Shown here in pieces: positions 24,278-33,435 of a DNA stretch of 64,000 nt. This stretch comes from an uncultured Lachnospiraceae bacterium. GTDB taxonomy: Bacteria > Bacillota > Clostridia > Lachnospirales > Lachnospiraceae. The position numbers were made by a program, and so were the translations under genes. The notes under the pieces are model-generated. The model was given only the letters and a program-made list of their open reading frames with translations. It did not search any database and had not been told where the DNA came from. Numbering within the stretch: position 1 is the first letter of the stretch; every line of letters begins with the position of its first letter. The DNA lies in assembly GCA_934351835.1 (NCBI GenBank), contig CAKRJP010000002.1:1-64000 (forward strand), written 5' to 3'.

Positions 24278-25111
24278 CTAGTTTCCTTTCATTTTCCTTC
24301 GAAGCATTTCCAAAAAACTAATACTGTTTAACTTGATTAATTTAGTAACTGTCGAGGCTTTCTTAACAGTTACCCTGTCTCCGGTCTTTAGGGTTACGGT
24401 ATCGGCACCATCAAAGGATAACAGAACTTCCTGCTCATTTCCAATCCTCGCCTCCCCGATTTCTATCACGATTTCATCATCCGCAGATAAGATAATACTA
24501 CTGGTATTTAAAGCGTGAGAACATATTGGTGTGATTACCACAAGTTCTGCCGTCGGTTCCACAATCGGTCCTCCTGCTGAAAGATTATATGCAGTAGAAC
24601 CAGTCGGTGTTGCAATGATTACGCCGTCTGCTTCATAAGAGTTTAACAATTCTCCATTTACATATAATTTAAATCTGGTAACCCGAAGTCCGGTCTTTCT
24701 GGTCACTACAATATCATTTAATGCGACATCTTTCATTCCGTTTTCAAACGATCCTTCTAACATCATGCGATCTTCCAGCAGAATTTTCCCCGATGCCAGC
24801 TGGCGTACTGCATCATCCAGATGATTAATCTCTACTTCTGTAAGATACCCTAATGTTCCCATATTAATTCCAAGAATCGGGATATCCTGGCTCCATAAGA
24901 ATCGTGCAACTTCAATCAGGCTTCCATCTCCGCCAATGACAATTGCACAGTCCACCTTTTTCGGAACGGATTCCGGAATAATTTTTTTATTTTCATCTTT
25001 CTGGCAGATTACACAATTTTTTCCTGCCTCTTCCAAAAGTTCTTTTACTCGGTATGTGACACTATAATCTTTATCTTTTCCATCATTTGTTACAATTAAA
25101 AAGCTATCCAT
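24278..25111 (-). CDS. nadK: NAD kinase
   Basis: Phosphorylates NAD to NADP. The 277 residues match Firmicute NAD kinases (about 265-290). The catalytic GGDGSLIEVARF motif is near residue 60, NDIVVTRK near 131, and the conserved ADGVIIATPTGSTAYNLSAGG near 160-180 binds NAD. It lies between tlyA (14 bases) and argR (3 bases) in the operon, the standard clostridial order. An AGGA ribosome site precedes ATG 25111. Confidence 0.96.
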   Translation of the reverse strand: MDSFLIVTNDGKDKDYSVTYRVKELLEEAGKNCVICQKDENKKIIPESVPKKVDCAIVIGGDGSLIEVARFLWSQDIPILGINMGTLGYLTEVEINHLDDAVRQLASGKILLEDRMMLEGSFENGMKDVALNDIVVTRKTGLRVTRFKLYVNGELLNSYEADGVIIATPTGSTAYNLSAGGPIVEPTAELVVITPICSHALNTSSIILSADDEIVIEIGEARIGNEQEVLLSFDGADTVTLKTGDRVTVKKASTVTKLIKLNSISFLEMLRRKMKGN

Positions 25112-25125
25112 AATTATTCAATCCT

Positions 25126-25935
25126 TTAGTTTTTCGTAAGTGTATTGAACGCCTTATCGACTGTCTCTTCGATTTTAACATTCTCTGCGATTCTGTCATT
25201 TGCATCGCATTTTTCTAAATGTACCAGATATTCGATATTTCCCTCTGGTCCCTTGATTGGTGAAAATTCCAGATTCAATACTGCAAATCCTATGGACATT
25301 GCATAATCGATAACCTTTGTAATCACTTCAATGTGTGTACTCTTCTCACGTACTACACCTTTTTTACCAACCTTCTCACGTCCTGCTTCAAATTGTGGCT
25401 TAATCAATGCCACGATCTGTCCGTTCTCAGTTAGATAATTACGAATTGGCAATAATACTTTTGTCAGTGAAATAAAGGAAACATCAATTGAGGAAAAATC
25501 TACCGGTTCTCCGATATCTTCCGGAGTTACATAACGGATATTTGTCTTCTCCATACATACGACACGATTATCCTGTCTGAGTTTCCAGTCAAGCTGTCCT
25601 CTTCCTACATCGATTGCAAACACCTTGCGTGCACCATTCTGAAGCATACAGTCTGTAAATCCGCCGGTGGATGATCCTACATCTGTGCAGACTTTTCCAT
25701 CTACCGTCACGTCAAAATTATGGATGGCTTTTTCTAATTTCAATCCTCCGCGGCTCACATACGGAAGCGTGTGTCCTTTTACTTCAATCTGTACTTCTTC
25801 CGGAAAAGTTGTTCCAGCTTTATCTTCTCTTTGTCCCTCGACAAAAACATTGCCGGACATAATGATCGCTTTTGCTTTTTCTCTGGAAGGTGCCAGATTT
25901 CTTTTTACTAATAATACATCTAAACGTTCTTTCAT
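25126..25935 (-). CDS. tlyA: TlyA-family rRNA 2'-O-methyltransferase / S4-domain protein
   Basis: A 269-residue protein with an N-terminal S4 RNA-binding domain (RLDVLLVKRNLAPSREKAK, residues 4-22) and a C-terminal FtsJ-like methyltransferase domain (SAM motif DVGSSTGGFTDCMLQNGA near 81-98; catalytic Lys/Asp elements in KPQFEAGR and SSIDVSF). Mycobacterial TlyA methylates 16S and 23S rRNA at C1409/C1920, with capreomycin sensitivity as a consequence; the Firmicute (YqxC) activity is inferred. It is located between dxs and nadK, as in B. subtilis. Confidence 0.92.
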   Translation of the reverse strand: MKERLDVLLVKRNLAPSREKAKAIIMSGNVFVEGQREDKAGTTFPEEVQIEVKGHTLPYVSRGGLKLEKAIHNFDVTVDGKVCTDVGSSTGGFTDCMLQNGARKVFAIDVGRGQLDWKLRQDNRVVCMEKTNIRYVTPEDIGEPVDFSSIDVSFISLTKVLLPIRNYLTENGQIVALIKPQFEAGREKVGKKGVVREKSTHIEVITKVIDYAMSIGFAVLNLEFSPIKGPEGNIEYLVHLEKCDANDRIAENVKIEETVDKAFNTLTKN

Positions 25936-25959
25936 TTTCTTTCGCCTTACCCTAATCTA

Positions 25960-27834
25960 CTATTCATTCAATTCGCTGTATACTTCTTTGATACGTTCTG
26001 TTATGGAAATGGCATCCAGCCCTTCTTTTTTACGCAAAACAGAAACATCCCCATGTTCTACAAACTCATCTGGTATCGCAAAATTTAAAAGTCTTGTGCT
26101 GATGGCTGTTTTTGCATAGTAAGAATCCACATGTTCTCCGTATCCGCCGGACAGTACATTTTCTTCGATCGTAGCCACTAACCTGTGTGCACCTGCAATC
26201 TGTTTTAGCAATTCCTCATCCAATGGTTTTACGAAGCGTACATTAATCAAGCTGCAGGATAATCCCTGCTCTTTTAACAGTTCCCGAACTTTTACTGCGG
26301 TCTCATACATATGTCCTACAGCAAGAATTGCAATGTCCTGTTCTGTATAAATCATTTCACTTTTTCCATAAACAATTGGAGCCTCGAACTCTTCATGTAT
26401 CGTTGAAGCGGCTCCTCTCGGATAGCGGATTGCAATCGGACCGTCTTTATATTCTGCCGCAAAATATATCATGTCTTTTAATTCAAAACTGTTCTTCGGT
26501 GACATCACTGTCATATTCGGTATTGTACTCAAAAATGACAGATCCAAAATCCCTTGATGTGTCTCTCCGTCATTTCCAACTAATCCTGCTCTGTCTATCG
26601 CAAATACAACCGGAAGATTTTGCAGTGCCACATCATGAACAATCTGATCATATCCTCTTTGCAGAAAGGAAGAATATACTGCAAAGAACGGTTTCAGTCC
26701 ACCTGCTGCAAGTCCTGCCGCAAATGTTACAGCATGTTCCTCTGCAATTCCCACATCAAAGAAACGGTCCGGATAACGGTATCCGAATCTGGTAAGACCG
26801 GTTCCGTCTGACATAGCAGCTGTAATCGCCACAATATCTTTATGCTCTTCTGCAACTTCCATCATCGCTTTGCTAAAAGCATCTGTATAAGTATCTTTTG
26901 TCTTAGCTTTCAATGGTTCTCCTGTAGATACTTTAAAAGCACCAACTCCGTGAAATTTGGCCGGCTGTCTCTCAGCCGGAAGATATCCTTTTCCCTTCGT
27001 TGTCATTACATGTAAAATGACCGGACCTTCCACACGTTTTGCATCGCGGACTGCCTCACAAAGTCTGTTTAAATCATGCCCCGGGACCGGCCCCAAATAA
27101 GTGATTCCCATATCTTCAAAAAACATACCCGGAACCATCAACTGCTTAATACTGTCCTTTGCTTTGCGAATATGTGTTACCATCTTCTCTCCCACACCCG
27201 GAATATGCATCAGCGTATTTGTCACTTCTTTTTTCAAACCGGTATAGAATTCTGCGGTACGCATCTTTGACAGATAGCTGGACATACCACCGACATTTTC
27301 AGAGATAGACATTTGATTATCATTTAAGATTATAATAAAGTTAGTCTTTAATGTAGCTGCATTATTCAACGCTTCATAAGCCATTCCACCAGTCAGTGAA
27401 CCATCACCGATCACCGAAACTACTGTATAATGTTCCCCTATGATGTCCCTTGCCTTTACATAACCGACACCTGCGGAAATAGAAGTGGAACTATGTCCTG
27501 TATCAAACGCATCACAAGGGCTCTCATTTCTCTTCGGGAATCCACTCATTCCTCCATAAGAACGCAATGTATCAAATCCTGCTTTTCTTCCTGTCAGTAT
27601 CTTATGGGTATAAGACTGATGCCCCACATCCCAGATGATTTTATCTTCCGGGAAATTCAGTTCTCGATGTAATGCCATCGTAAGCTCAACAGTTCCCAGA
27701 TTCGATGCCAGATGTCCTCCGGTCTTGCTGACCTTTTTGATCAGAAATTTTCGGATTTCTTTTGCCAGAACCGGTAATTCTTCCGGTTTTAATTTTTTAA
27801 TATCATTTTCCTTTTGTATTCGTTCTAACATCAT
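25960..27834 (-). CDS. dxs: 1-Deoxy-D-xylulose-5-phosphate synthase
   Basis: Condenses pyruvate and glyceraldehyde-3-phosphate with thiamine diphosphate, the first step of the MEP isoprenoid pathway. The 624 residues are typical. Visible are the conserved VGHQSYTHKILTGR near residue 70, the ThDP-binding GDGSLTGGMAYEALN near 152-166 with a downstream NDN, and the transketolase C-domain AEEHAVTFAAGLA near 372. The start is ATG 27834 (or the next codon), preceded by GGGGG. It follows ispA directly, grouping the isoprenoid genes in one operon. Confidence 0.97.
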   Translation of the reverse strand: MMLERIQKENDIKKLKPEELPVLAKEIRKFLIKKVSKTGGHLASNLGTVELTMALHRELNFPEDKIIWDVGHQSYTHKILTGRKAGFDTLRSYGGMSGFPKRNESPCDAFDTGHSSTSISAGVGYVKARDIIGEHYTVVSVIGDGSLTGGMAYEALNNAATLKTNFIIILNDNQMSISENVGGMSSYLSKMRTAEFYTGLKKEVTNTLMHIPGVGEKMVTHIRKAKDSIKQLMVPGMFFEDMGITYLGPVPGHDLNRLCEAVRDAKRVEGPVILHVMTTKGKGYLPAERQPAKFHGVGAFKVSTGEPLKAKTKDTYTDAFSKAMMEVAEEHKDIVAITAAMSDGTGLTRFGYRYPDRFFDVGIAEEHAVTFAAGLAAGGLKPFFAVYSSFLQRGYDQIVHDVALQNLPVVFAIDRAGLVGNDGETHQGILDLSFLSTIPNMTVMSPKNSFELKDMIYFAAEYKDGPIAIRYPRGAASTIHEEFEAPIVYGKSEMIYTEQDIAILAVGHMYETAVKVRELLKEQGLSCSLINVRFVKPLDEELLKQIAGAHRLVATIEENVLSGGYGEHVDSYYAKTAISTRLLNFAIPDEFVEHGDVSVLRKKEGLDAISITERIKEVYSELNE

Positions 27835-27847
27835 AAGATGTCCCCCG

Positions 27848-28738
27848 CTACTTATCTCTGTGGATCAACTGTATCAGAAGTTTCTCCAGATACTCATTTT
27901 CTCCAGATAATTTATGTAATAATCTGATGGATTCCGCAGACAATTTCTCTACGATCTTAACAGATTCTTCTAATCCTTTTAATGTTACATAGGTTGTCTT
28001 TTCATTCTTCTCATCACTGTGGATCGGTTTGCCCAGAACCTCCGCTGTACTGGTTACATCCAATATATCATCCTGGATCTGGAATGCAATTCCTATATAA
28101 CTTGCAATCTTCTCAACCACCGGGAGTTCTTCTTCCGGTGCACCTCCCAAAATTGCTCCGATCAGCATCGCACATTCAATCAATGCCCCTGTTTTCAACT
28201 CATAAATCTGATCCAGTACTTCTTTTGACACTGCATGTCCGGTTTCTTTCACATCGATAACCTGACCACCGATCATCCCATAGATTCCGGCTTTCTTTCC
28301 CAGAATCTTTAATGCCTGACCAATCTTCCAACTGTTCTCAGGATCTTTATCAAATGCCAGACAAGCCGTTTCAAATGCATAGTTCAACAAGGCGTCTCCT
28401 GTAAGGATTGCAATATCTTCTCCGAAGACTACATGTGTCGTTTTTCTGCCTCTGCGATAATCATCATTGTCCATCGCCGGAAGATCATCATGGATCAGCG
28501 AATAGGTATGGATCATCTCCAATGCCGCCATAAATGGTTCAATTGCCGGAGATATTCCCTGATACAGATCATATGTCTCCTTCATCAACATTGGCCGTAA
28601 TCGCTTGCCGCCTGCCATCAGATTATATTCCATCGTCTCCATAATCAGATGCTGATACCCCTCTTCTTTCGGAAGATATTCTTTTAATATAATTTCGATT
28701 TTCTTTACTTTTGTCTGCAGTTCTTCTTTAAAATTCAT
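27848..28738 (-). CDS. ispA: Farnesyl/geranyl diphosphate synthase
   Basis: A trans-prenyltransferase that elongates DMAPP with IPP to C10/C15 diphosphates. The 296 residues fit IspA-type enzymes. The two Mg-binding Asp motifs are visible: DDLPAMDND near residue 87 (first) and QIQDDILD near 222 (second). GGKRLRPML near 46 binds pyrophosphate. Start ATG 28738 was chosen because GAGGG lies 8 bases upstream; earlier ATGs at 28744 and 28756 lie within or before that site. The gene overlaps the xseB end by 11 bases, which indicates translational coupling. Confidence 0.95.
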   Translation of the reverse strand: MNFKEELQTKVKKIEIILKEYLPKEEGYQHLIMETMEYNLMAGGKRLRPMLMKETYDLYQGISPAIEPFMAALEMIHTYSLIHDDLPAMDNDDYRRGRKTTHVVFGEDIAILTGDALLNYAFETACLAFDKDPENSWKIGQALKILGKKAGIYGMIGGQVIDVKETGHAVSKEVLDQIYELKTGALIECAMLIGAILGGAPEEELPVVEKIASYIGIAFQIQDDILDVTSTAEVLGKPIHSDEKNEKTTYVTLKGLEESVKIVEKLSAESIRLLHKLSGENEYLEKLLIQLIHRDK

Positions 28739-28955
28739 GGACATTTCCCTCTTCATCTAGTATCTGCATCTGCTTCTCTACCCGATCAATCTTATCATTA
28801 CACTTTTTCAGAAGATCCATTCCTCTATGATAAAAAGAAAAAGCTTCTTCCAGTGACACATCATCTTTTTCCAGATTCTCGATCACCTCATCCAGTCCGG
28901 AAAATAATTCTCCAAGATTTTTTTCGTCCAGCGTCTCTTTATTCTGCTCAGCCAT
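28728..28955 (-). CDS. xseB: Exodeoxyribonuclease VII small subunit
   Basis: The small subunit of exonuclease VII, which degrades single-stranded DNA to oligonucleotides together with XseA. The 75-residue acidic, helical protein has the family pattern NLGELFSGLDEVIENLEKDDVSLEEAFSFYHRGMDLLKKC split across residues 12-51. AGGAGG lies 6 bases before ATG 28955; the frame to 28976 is not needed. It overlaps the xseA stop by 8 bases and the ispA start by 11 bases. Confidence 0.94.
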   Translation of the reverse strand: MAEQNKETLDEKNLGELFSGLDEVIENLEKDDVSLEEAFSFYHRGMDLLKKCNDKIDRVEKQMQILDEEGNVHEF

Positions 28956-30159
28956 GCTGTTCCTCCTTTTTATCACATACTTCTGTATAAACCGTCCCGT
29001 CTGTCACATGTATCTTCAATACCTCTCCGTTTTGTACCTGTGAAACACTTTTCAGTGCTTTTCCGTTCATATCTTCTACATAGGAGTATCCACTGTTTAA
29101 CTTCAAAATTGGTGACAGCCCCTTCATCCGCTCAATATAAAGCTCCAGTCGATGTCTGGTACTTTTGATTTTGTTCTCCATCAATTCCCGCATCTTATCT
29201 TCCAATTCCATCAAACGCTGCTCTTGTTCCTGCAATTTATATCTTGGATGAAGATAGTTCAACTTCGTCTGGTATTCTTTCAGTCTCATCTGATATATTA
29301 GCAATTTCTGTTCCATTTGACGGTTCAGCCTGCGCTGATAATCTTCAATACGTTCAAACAGCTGACGGTAATCATAAACTGCCAGTTCTGCCGCTGCAGA
29401 CGGGGTAGGTGCCCGAAGATCTGCCACATAGTCTGCAATTGTCGTATCTGTCTCATGACCAACTGCCGATATGACAGGTGTTCTACAGCTAAATATGGCT
29501 CTGGCTACACTCTCTTCATTAAATGCCCAAAGATCTTCAATAGAGCCACCACCTCTGCCTACAATGATCACATCCACATTCTTAGCATCAAGCATACGGA
29601 TGCCTTTTACAATACTTGCAGCGGCACTTTCGCCCTGCACCTGTGCAGGATATAAGATTAACTGGACATAGGGGTTGCGCCTCGAAGCTATATTCATAAT
29701 ATCCCGCACTGCCGCACCTGTCGGCGCAGTTACAACGCCAACCCTTTTCACAAACTTCGGGATAGGCTGCTTATATTCCGGTGCAAACATTCCCATCTCT
29801 TCCAGTTCTTTTTTTAATAACTGGAATCTTTCATACAATGTCCCCTCACCGTCTAAACGGATTTCTCTGGCATAAAGCTGGTATGCCCCACTTCGCTCAT
29901 AGACATTTACCGAACCTAAGACAATCACCTGCTGACCTTCACTCATGCGAAAAGAGAGCCCGTTTCGCTGCCCGGCAAACATAACGCAGGCAATCGTCCC
30001 TGACTCATCTTTAAGTGAAAAATATATATGTCCTGATGTGTGATACTTACAGTTAGAAATCTCTCCTTTTACATAAATGCGACTAAGCATATAGTCCTGA
30101 GTAAACATGTTCTTAATGTAAGCGTTCACTTGTTTTACTGTATATACATTTCGTGTCAT
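28948..30159 (-). CDS. xseA: Exodeoxyribonuclease VII large subunit
   Basis: The catalytic subunit of exonuclease VII. The 403 residues are close to the norm (about 400-450). It has an N-terminal OB fold (residues 1-100; GEISNCKYHTSGHIYFSLKD near 29), then the nuclease domain with GGGSIEDLWAFN near 202-213 and SAVGHETDTTIADYVADLRAPTPSAAAE near 230-257, followed by a long coiled-coil (about 270-345) and a C-terminal barrel segment ending with LNSGYSYVED. It is co-transcribed with nusB (14 bases upstream) and xseB. Confidence 0.96.
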   Translation of the reverse strand: MTRNVYTVKQVNAYIKNMFTQDYMLSRIYVKGEISNCKYHTSGHIYFSLKDESGTIACVMFAGQRNGLSFRMSEGQQVIVLGSVNVYERSGAYQLYAREIRLDGEGTLYERFQLLKKELEEMGMFAPEYKQPIPKFVKRVGVVTAPTGAAVRDIMNIASRRNPYVQLILYPAQVQGESAAASIVKGIRMLDAKNVDVIIVGRGGGSIEDLWAFNEESVARAIFSCRTPVISAVGHETDTTIADYVADLRAPTPSAAAELAVYDYRQLFERIEDYQRRLNRQMEQKLLIYQMRLKEYQTKLNYLHPRYKLQEQEQRLMELEDKMRELMENKIKSTRHRLELYIERMKGLSPILKLNSGYSYVEDMNGKALKSVSQVQNGEVLKIHVTDGTVYTEVCDKKEEQHG

Positions 30160-30173
30160 TGTTTTCCTCTGAA

Positions 30174-30572
30174 CTATGCCGCAATCTTTGCTAAAACCGC
30201 ATTGATAAACGCCGGTCCCTCATCACTGCTATATTTCTTTGCAAGCTCTACAGCCTCATTAATTGCAACACCGGTCGGGACATCTTCATCCCATTTAATC
30301 TCATATACCGCCAGTCTCAGAATTGTAAGGTCAACTTTATTCATACGTCTGGTTTTCCATCCGGTGGAATGCTCGTTGATCAGTGCATCAATCTCTGGAA
30401 CCTTCGCTGTAATATTAGCTGCTTTCGTGCGGATATATTCGATATCCTTCTCTCTGGCATCCTCAATGTCATCCAGATAAAGATCTGACTGTTCTGTCAG
30501 TTCTCCATCTTCATTAAATTCTATTCCAAATATTACTTTAAATATATGCTCTCTCTGTTCTGATCTCTTCAC
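30174..30572 (-). CDS. nusB: Transcription antitermination factor NusB
   Basis: An RNA-binding all-helical protein that works with NusE/S10 in antitermination of rRNA operons. The 132 residues are typical. The conserved start MKRSEQREHIFKVIFGIEF and the C-terminal RLAVYEIKWDEDVPTGVAINEAVELAKKYSSDEGPAFINAVL region (residues 85-127, read in parts) identify it. It starts immediately after the Asp23 gene, sharing the junction at 30572/30573, which fits coupled translation. Confidence 0.96.
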   Translation of the reverse strand: MKRSEQREHIFKVIFGIEFNEDGELTEQSDLYLDDIEDAREKDIEYIRTKAANITAKVPEIDALINEHSTGWKTRRMNKVDLTILRLAVYEIKWDEDVPTGVAINEAVELAKKYSSDEGPAFINAVLAKIAA

Positions 30573-30956
30573 TTATGCTTCCTCCGGTACAACTACACCA
30601 GCCACGCGGATATTAACATCTGCCACTTCCAGTGCTGTCATATTCTCAATTGCAGATTTCACCTTTTCCTGTACTTTGGCTGTCACTTCACGGATACTGT
30701 AACCATAAGTCATATTCAGTGCCAGTGAAACGGTCACAATGCCATCTAACACATCAATCTTCACACCTTTTGCAACAGCCTTCTTTCCTAATTTGGAAAT
30801 GATTTCTTTTGTGGCATTTCCTGCCATAGAAGATACTCCGTCTACTTCCATAGCCGCAAGTCCCGCAATTACAGATACTACTTCATCTGCAATCTTCACT
30901 TCTCCTACCTGTTCATCGCCCTTAATTGTATATGCATTTCTATCTTCTTTACTCAT
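30573..30956 (-). CDS. Asp23/Gls24 family envelope stress-response protein
   Basis: A 127-residue protein of the Asp23 family (YqhY-like), with the characteristic GEVKIADEVVSVIAGLAAMEVDGV near residues 18-41, KIDVLDGIVTVSLALNMTYG in the middle and a VADVNIRVAGVVV end. In staphylococci Asp23 is a membrane-associated envelope-stress protein; in B. subtilis YqhY lies next to accC and affects fatty-acid synthesis regulation. Its position directly before nusB is conserved. It is the first gene of the operon that extends to recN. Confidence 0.9.
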   Translation of the reverse strand: MSKEDRNAYTIKGDEQVGEVKIADEVVSVIAGLAAMEVDGVSSMAGNATKEIISKLGKKAVAKGVKIDVLDGIVTVSLALNMTYGYSIREVTAKVQEKVKSAIENMTALEVADVNIRVAGVVVPEEA

Positions 30957-30997
30957 ACTCGCAACCTCCTAGTCTGGTCTAACCTTTTGATTATTTT

Positions 30998-31025
30998 ATT
31001 ATAACAAATTCATATTATTTTGCAA
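30998..31025 (-). promoter_or_regulatory. Sigma-A promoter of the Asp23-nusB-xseAB-ispA-dxs-tlyA-nadK-argR-recN operon
   Basis: TTGCAA (31020-31025), a 16-base spacer and a perfect TATAAT (30998-31003) on minus, about 42 bases before the Asp23 ATG. Confidence 0.5.
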
Positions 31026-31046
31026 AGTCCACAAAAATATTATGCT

Positions 31047-32648
31047 TTATCTGGCAAATTCTGTCAATACCAGACCCTTATTTCGGTCTTCCGTCATACG
31101 GATACTCCATTCATTTACGAATAACAATAACGGTCTGCCCTTCAAATCTTTGACTTTCTTCATATCTGAAGTGCCAGTCAGCTTGTCCAGTTCAATTTCG
31201 GTATTTTCAATCCAACGGATATATTCATATGGCAAATTCTCAAGACGGATATCTACGTTATACTCATTCTCCAGACGATATTTCAAAACATCGAACTGTA
31301 GCACACCGACAACACCCACAATGATTTCTTCCATACCAGTGTTGAACTCCTGAAAAATCTGGATTGCACCTTCCTGCGCAATCTGGTTGATCCCTTTAAT
31401 GAACTGCTTACGCTTCATGGTATCTACCTGCCGCACTCTTGCAAAATGTTCCGGCGCAAATGTAGGGATTCCTTCATATGCATATTTCTTCGGAGAAGAT
31501 GTTAATGTATCTCCAATAGAGAAGATGCCAGGATCAAAGACTCCGATGATATCACCGCCATAAGCTTCCTCAATCATCTTACGTTCACTTGCCATCAACT
31601 GCTGTGGCTGTGACAGACGCACCTTCTTGCCTCCCTGGATATGAAATACTTCCATACCTGCTTCAAATTTTCCTGAACAGATTCTCATAAATGCGATACG
31701 GTCACGGTGTGCCTTGTTCATATTTGCCTGTATTTTAAATACAAATGCTGAGAACTCGTCTTCCTCCATCGGATCAATCACACCCTGATCGGATGTTCTG
31801 GGGAGCGGAGATGTTGTCATTTTCAAGAAATGCTGTAAAAATGTCTCTACACCAAAGTTTGTAAGGGCTGATCCGAAGAATACCGGAGATAATTCTCCTT
31901 TGCTCACCAATTCCTGATCAAAAACCGCGCCGGCTCCATCCTGCAACTCAATCTCTTCTTCCAACTGCGCCATCTGATCCTCTGTGATCAAATCTTTCAG
32001 CTGAGGATCATCAATCGGTACTTTCTTCACTTCTCCCTGTGTGGTTCCCTTGTGAGTATCTGAGAACAATTCTACGGACTTTGTTGCACGGTCATATACA
32101 CCTTTAAATTCTTTTCCGGAACCAATCGGCCAGTTGATCGGACATGTGGCAATGCCAAGTTCATTTTCAATATCATCTAATAATTCAAAAGTATCCATCG
32201 CCTCACGGTCCATTTTGTTAATGAATGTAAAAATAGGAATATGACGCATGGTACATACTTTAAATAATTTTCTCGTCTGGGCCTCAACACCCTTGGATGC
32301 ATCAATGACCATCACTGCTGAGTCTGCAGCCATCAAAGTACGGTAAGTATCTTCCGAGAAATCCTGATGTCCCGGTGTATCCAGGATATTGATACAATAT
32401 CCGCCGTAATTAAACTGTAATACGGAAGAAGTTACGGAGATACCTCTTTCTTTTTCAATCTCCATCCAGTCGGAAACTGCATGTCTTGCAGTGGCTTTAC
32501 CCTTAACACTTCCTGCCAGATTGATGGCGCCTCCGTAGAGAAGGAACTTCTCTGTCAGAGTCGTCTTACCGGCATCCGGATGGGAAATAATCGCAAATGT
32601 ACGTCTTTTTTCTATCTGTTTCTTTACTTCTTTGCTAATCTGTGACAT
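31047..32648 (-). CDS. prfC: Peptide chain release factor 3
   Basis: A translational GTPase that removes RF1/RF2 from the ribosome after termination. The 533 residues match RF3 (about 525-530). The G1 motif HPDAGKTTLTEK is at residues 24-35, G3 DTPGHQDFSEDTYRT near 89-103, and G4 FINKMDREA near 145. The C-terminal RF3 domains follow, with VGVVGVLQFDVLKYRLENEY near 430. A ribosome site (GGAG) lies 11 bases before ATG 32648. It stands between the spoIIIA operon terminator and the Asp23 operon, with its own promoter. Confidence 0.96.
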   Translation of the reverse strand: MSQISKEVKKQIEKRRTFAIISHPDAGKTTLTEKFLLYGGAINLAGSVKGKATARHAVSDWMEIEKERGISVTSSVLQFNYGGYCINILDTPGHQDFSEDTYRTLMAADSAVMVIDASKGVEAQTRKLFKVCTMRHIPIFTFINKMDREAMDTFELLDDIENELGIATCPINWPIGSGKEFKGVYDRATKSVELFSDTHKGTTQGEVKKVPIDDPQLKDLITEDQMAQLEEEIELQDGAGAVFDQELVSKGELSPVFFGSALTNFGVETFLQHFLKMTTSPLPRTSDQGVIDPMEEDEFSAFVFKIQANMNKAHRDRIAFMRICSGKFEAGMEVFHIQGGKKVRLSQPQQLMASERKMIEEAYGGDIIGVFDPGIFSIGDTLTSSPKKYAYEGIPTFAPEHFARVRQVDTMKRKQFIKGINQIAQEGAIQIFQEFNTGMEEIIVGVVGVLQFDVLKYRLENEYNVDIRLENLPYEYIRWIENTEIELDKLTGTSDMKKVKDLKGRPLLLFVNEWSIRMTEDRNKGLVLTEFAR

Positions 32649-32700
32649 ATATATTTTACGCTCCTGCTATTTTTTGATATATTTTTAGACACTATCAGTT

Positions 32701-32729
32701 AGTATAACACAAGCTTCCAAAATTCACAA
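32701..32729 (-). promoter_or_regulatory. Candidate sigma-A promoter of prfC
   Basis: TTGTGA (32724-32729), a 17-base spacer and TATACT (32701-32706) on minus, between the spoIIIAH terminator and prfC. Confidence 0.45.
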
Positions 32730-32735
32730 TCTGCA

Positions 32736-32766
32736 ACCTAAAAAGATTGCGCACAAAGCGCAACCT
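32736..32766 (-). terminator. Intrinsic terminator of the spoIIIA operon
   Basis: GGTTGCGC and GCGCAATC (plus arms 32745-32752 and 32758-32765) pair over 8 bp with one G-U, followed on minus by TTTTTAGG. It begins directly at the spoIIIAH stop. Confidence 0.75.
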
Positions 32767-33411
32767 CTATTTTTCTTCCGCGACTTTTGCACTTACCGGA
32801 GTGATCACTACATTCTGTGCTGCAACTCCTGTCTTTCTCACGATGATATCCTCAATCTGTGCCCGATTTGCATCAGTCAGCTCCACAGCATTTACTACCA
32901 CATCTGCGCTGTCGGAAGTCAGACTTACTACTGAATCTGTAAATCCTTTTGATGCCAGAAGAGTCTCTGCCGCCGCTTCTTTTTCTGCCAGATTGGTCAT
33001 TTCTACCAACTGATTAACTGCCTCCTGTTTCTGGTCATCTGTCAGATTTTCGCTGTTGATAATCTCATTTAAAGATTCCTTATTCTGTGCCCGCACCTGT
33101 TCTCTGGTGACTTTAGCCTCTGAAACTACTGCACTTGCTTCCCCGCCGGTCAGCACTGCTTCTCCCGGAGATCCATCATCCGTTGTTCCGGATTCGGCAT
33201 CATCATCCTGACTCTTAATATCATCAGATGTACTTGCCACATCTTCGTCAGAAATATCCAGAAGTTCCTGATTTGTAAGATCAGCGTTTGCCTGTGTGGA
33301 TTTTCCCAGATTCCCGAAAATCTTTCCTGAATAGTTCAGATATCCGGCTGCTGCGATCATCACTGCCAGTGCTGCAATAATAATTTGATTTTTCTTCGTG
33401 ATTTTTTTCAC
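32767..33411 (-). CDS. spoIIIAH: Stage III sporulation protein AH
   Basis: A mother-cell membrane protein whose extracellular ring-forming domain binds SpoIIQ across the septum. The 214 residues have one N-terminal membrane helix (about 9-26), a low-complexity Asp/Ser/Thr-rich linker (about 45-90) and the conserved C-terminal domain (about 95-214) with EIINSENLTDDQKQEAV near 117 and a VVNAVELTDANRAQIEDIIVR region. The start is a GTG at 33411 with AGGAGG 7 bases upstream. It is the last gene of the spoIIIA operon. Confidence 0.93.
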   Translation of the reverse strand: MKKITKKNQIIIAALAVMIAAAGYLNYSGKIFGNLGKSTQANADLTNQELLDISDEDVASTSDDIKSQDDDAESGTTDDGSPGEAVLTGGEASAVVSEAKVTREQVRAQNKESLNEIINSENLTDDQKQEAVNQLVEMTNLAEKEAAAETLLASKGFTDSVVSLTSDSADVVVNAVELTDANRAQIEDIIVRKTGVAAQNVVITPVSAKVAEEK

Positions 33412-33435
33412 CCTTGCTCCTCCTGCCTTTTCCTA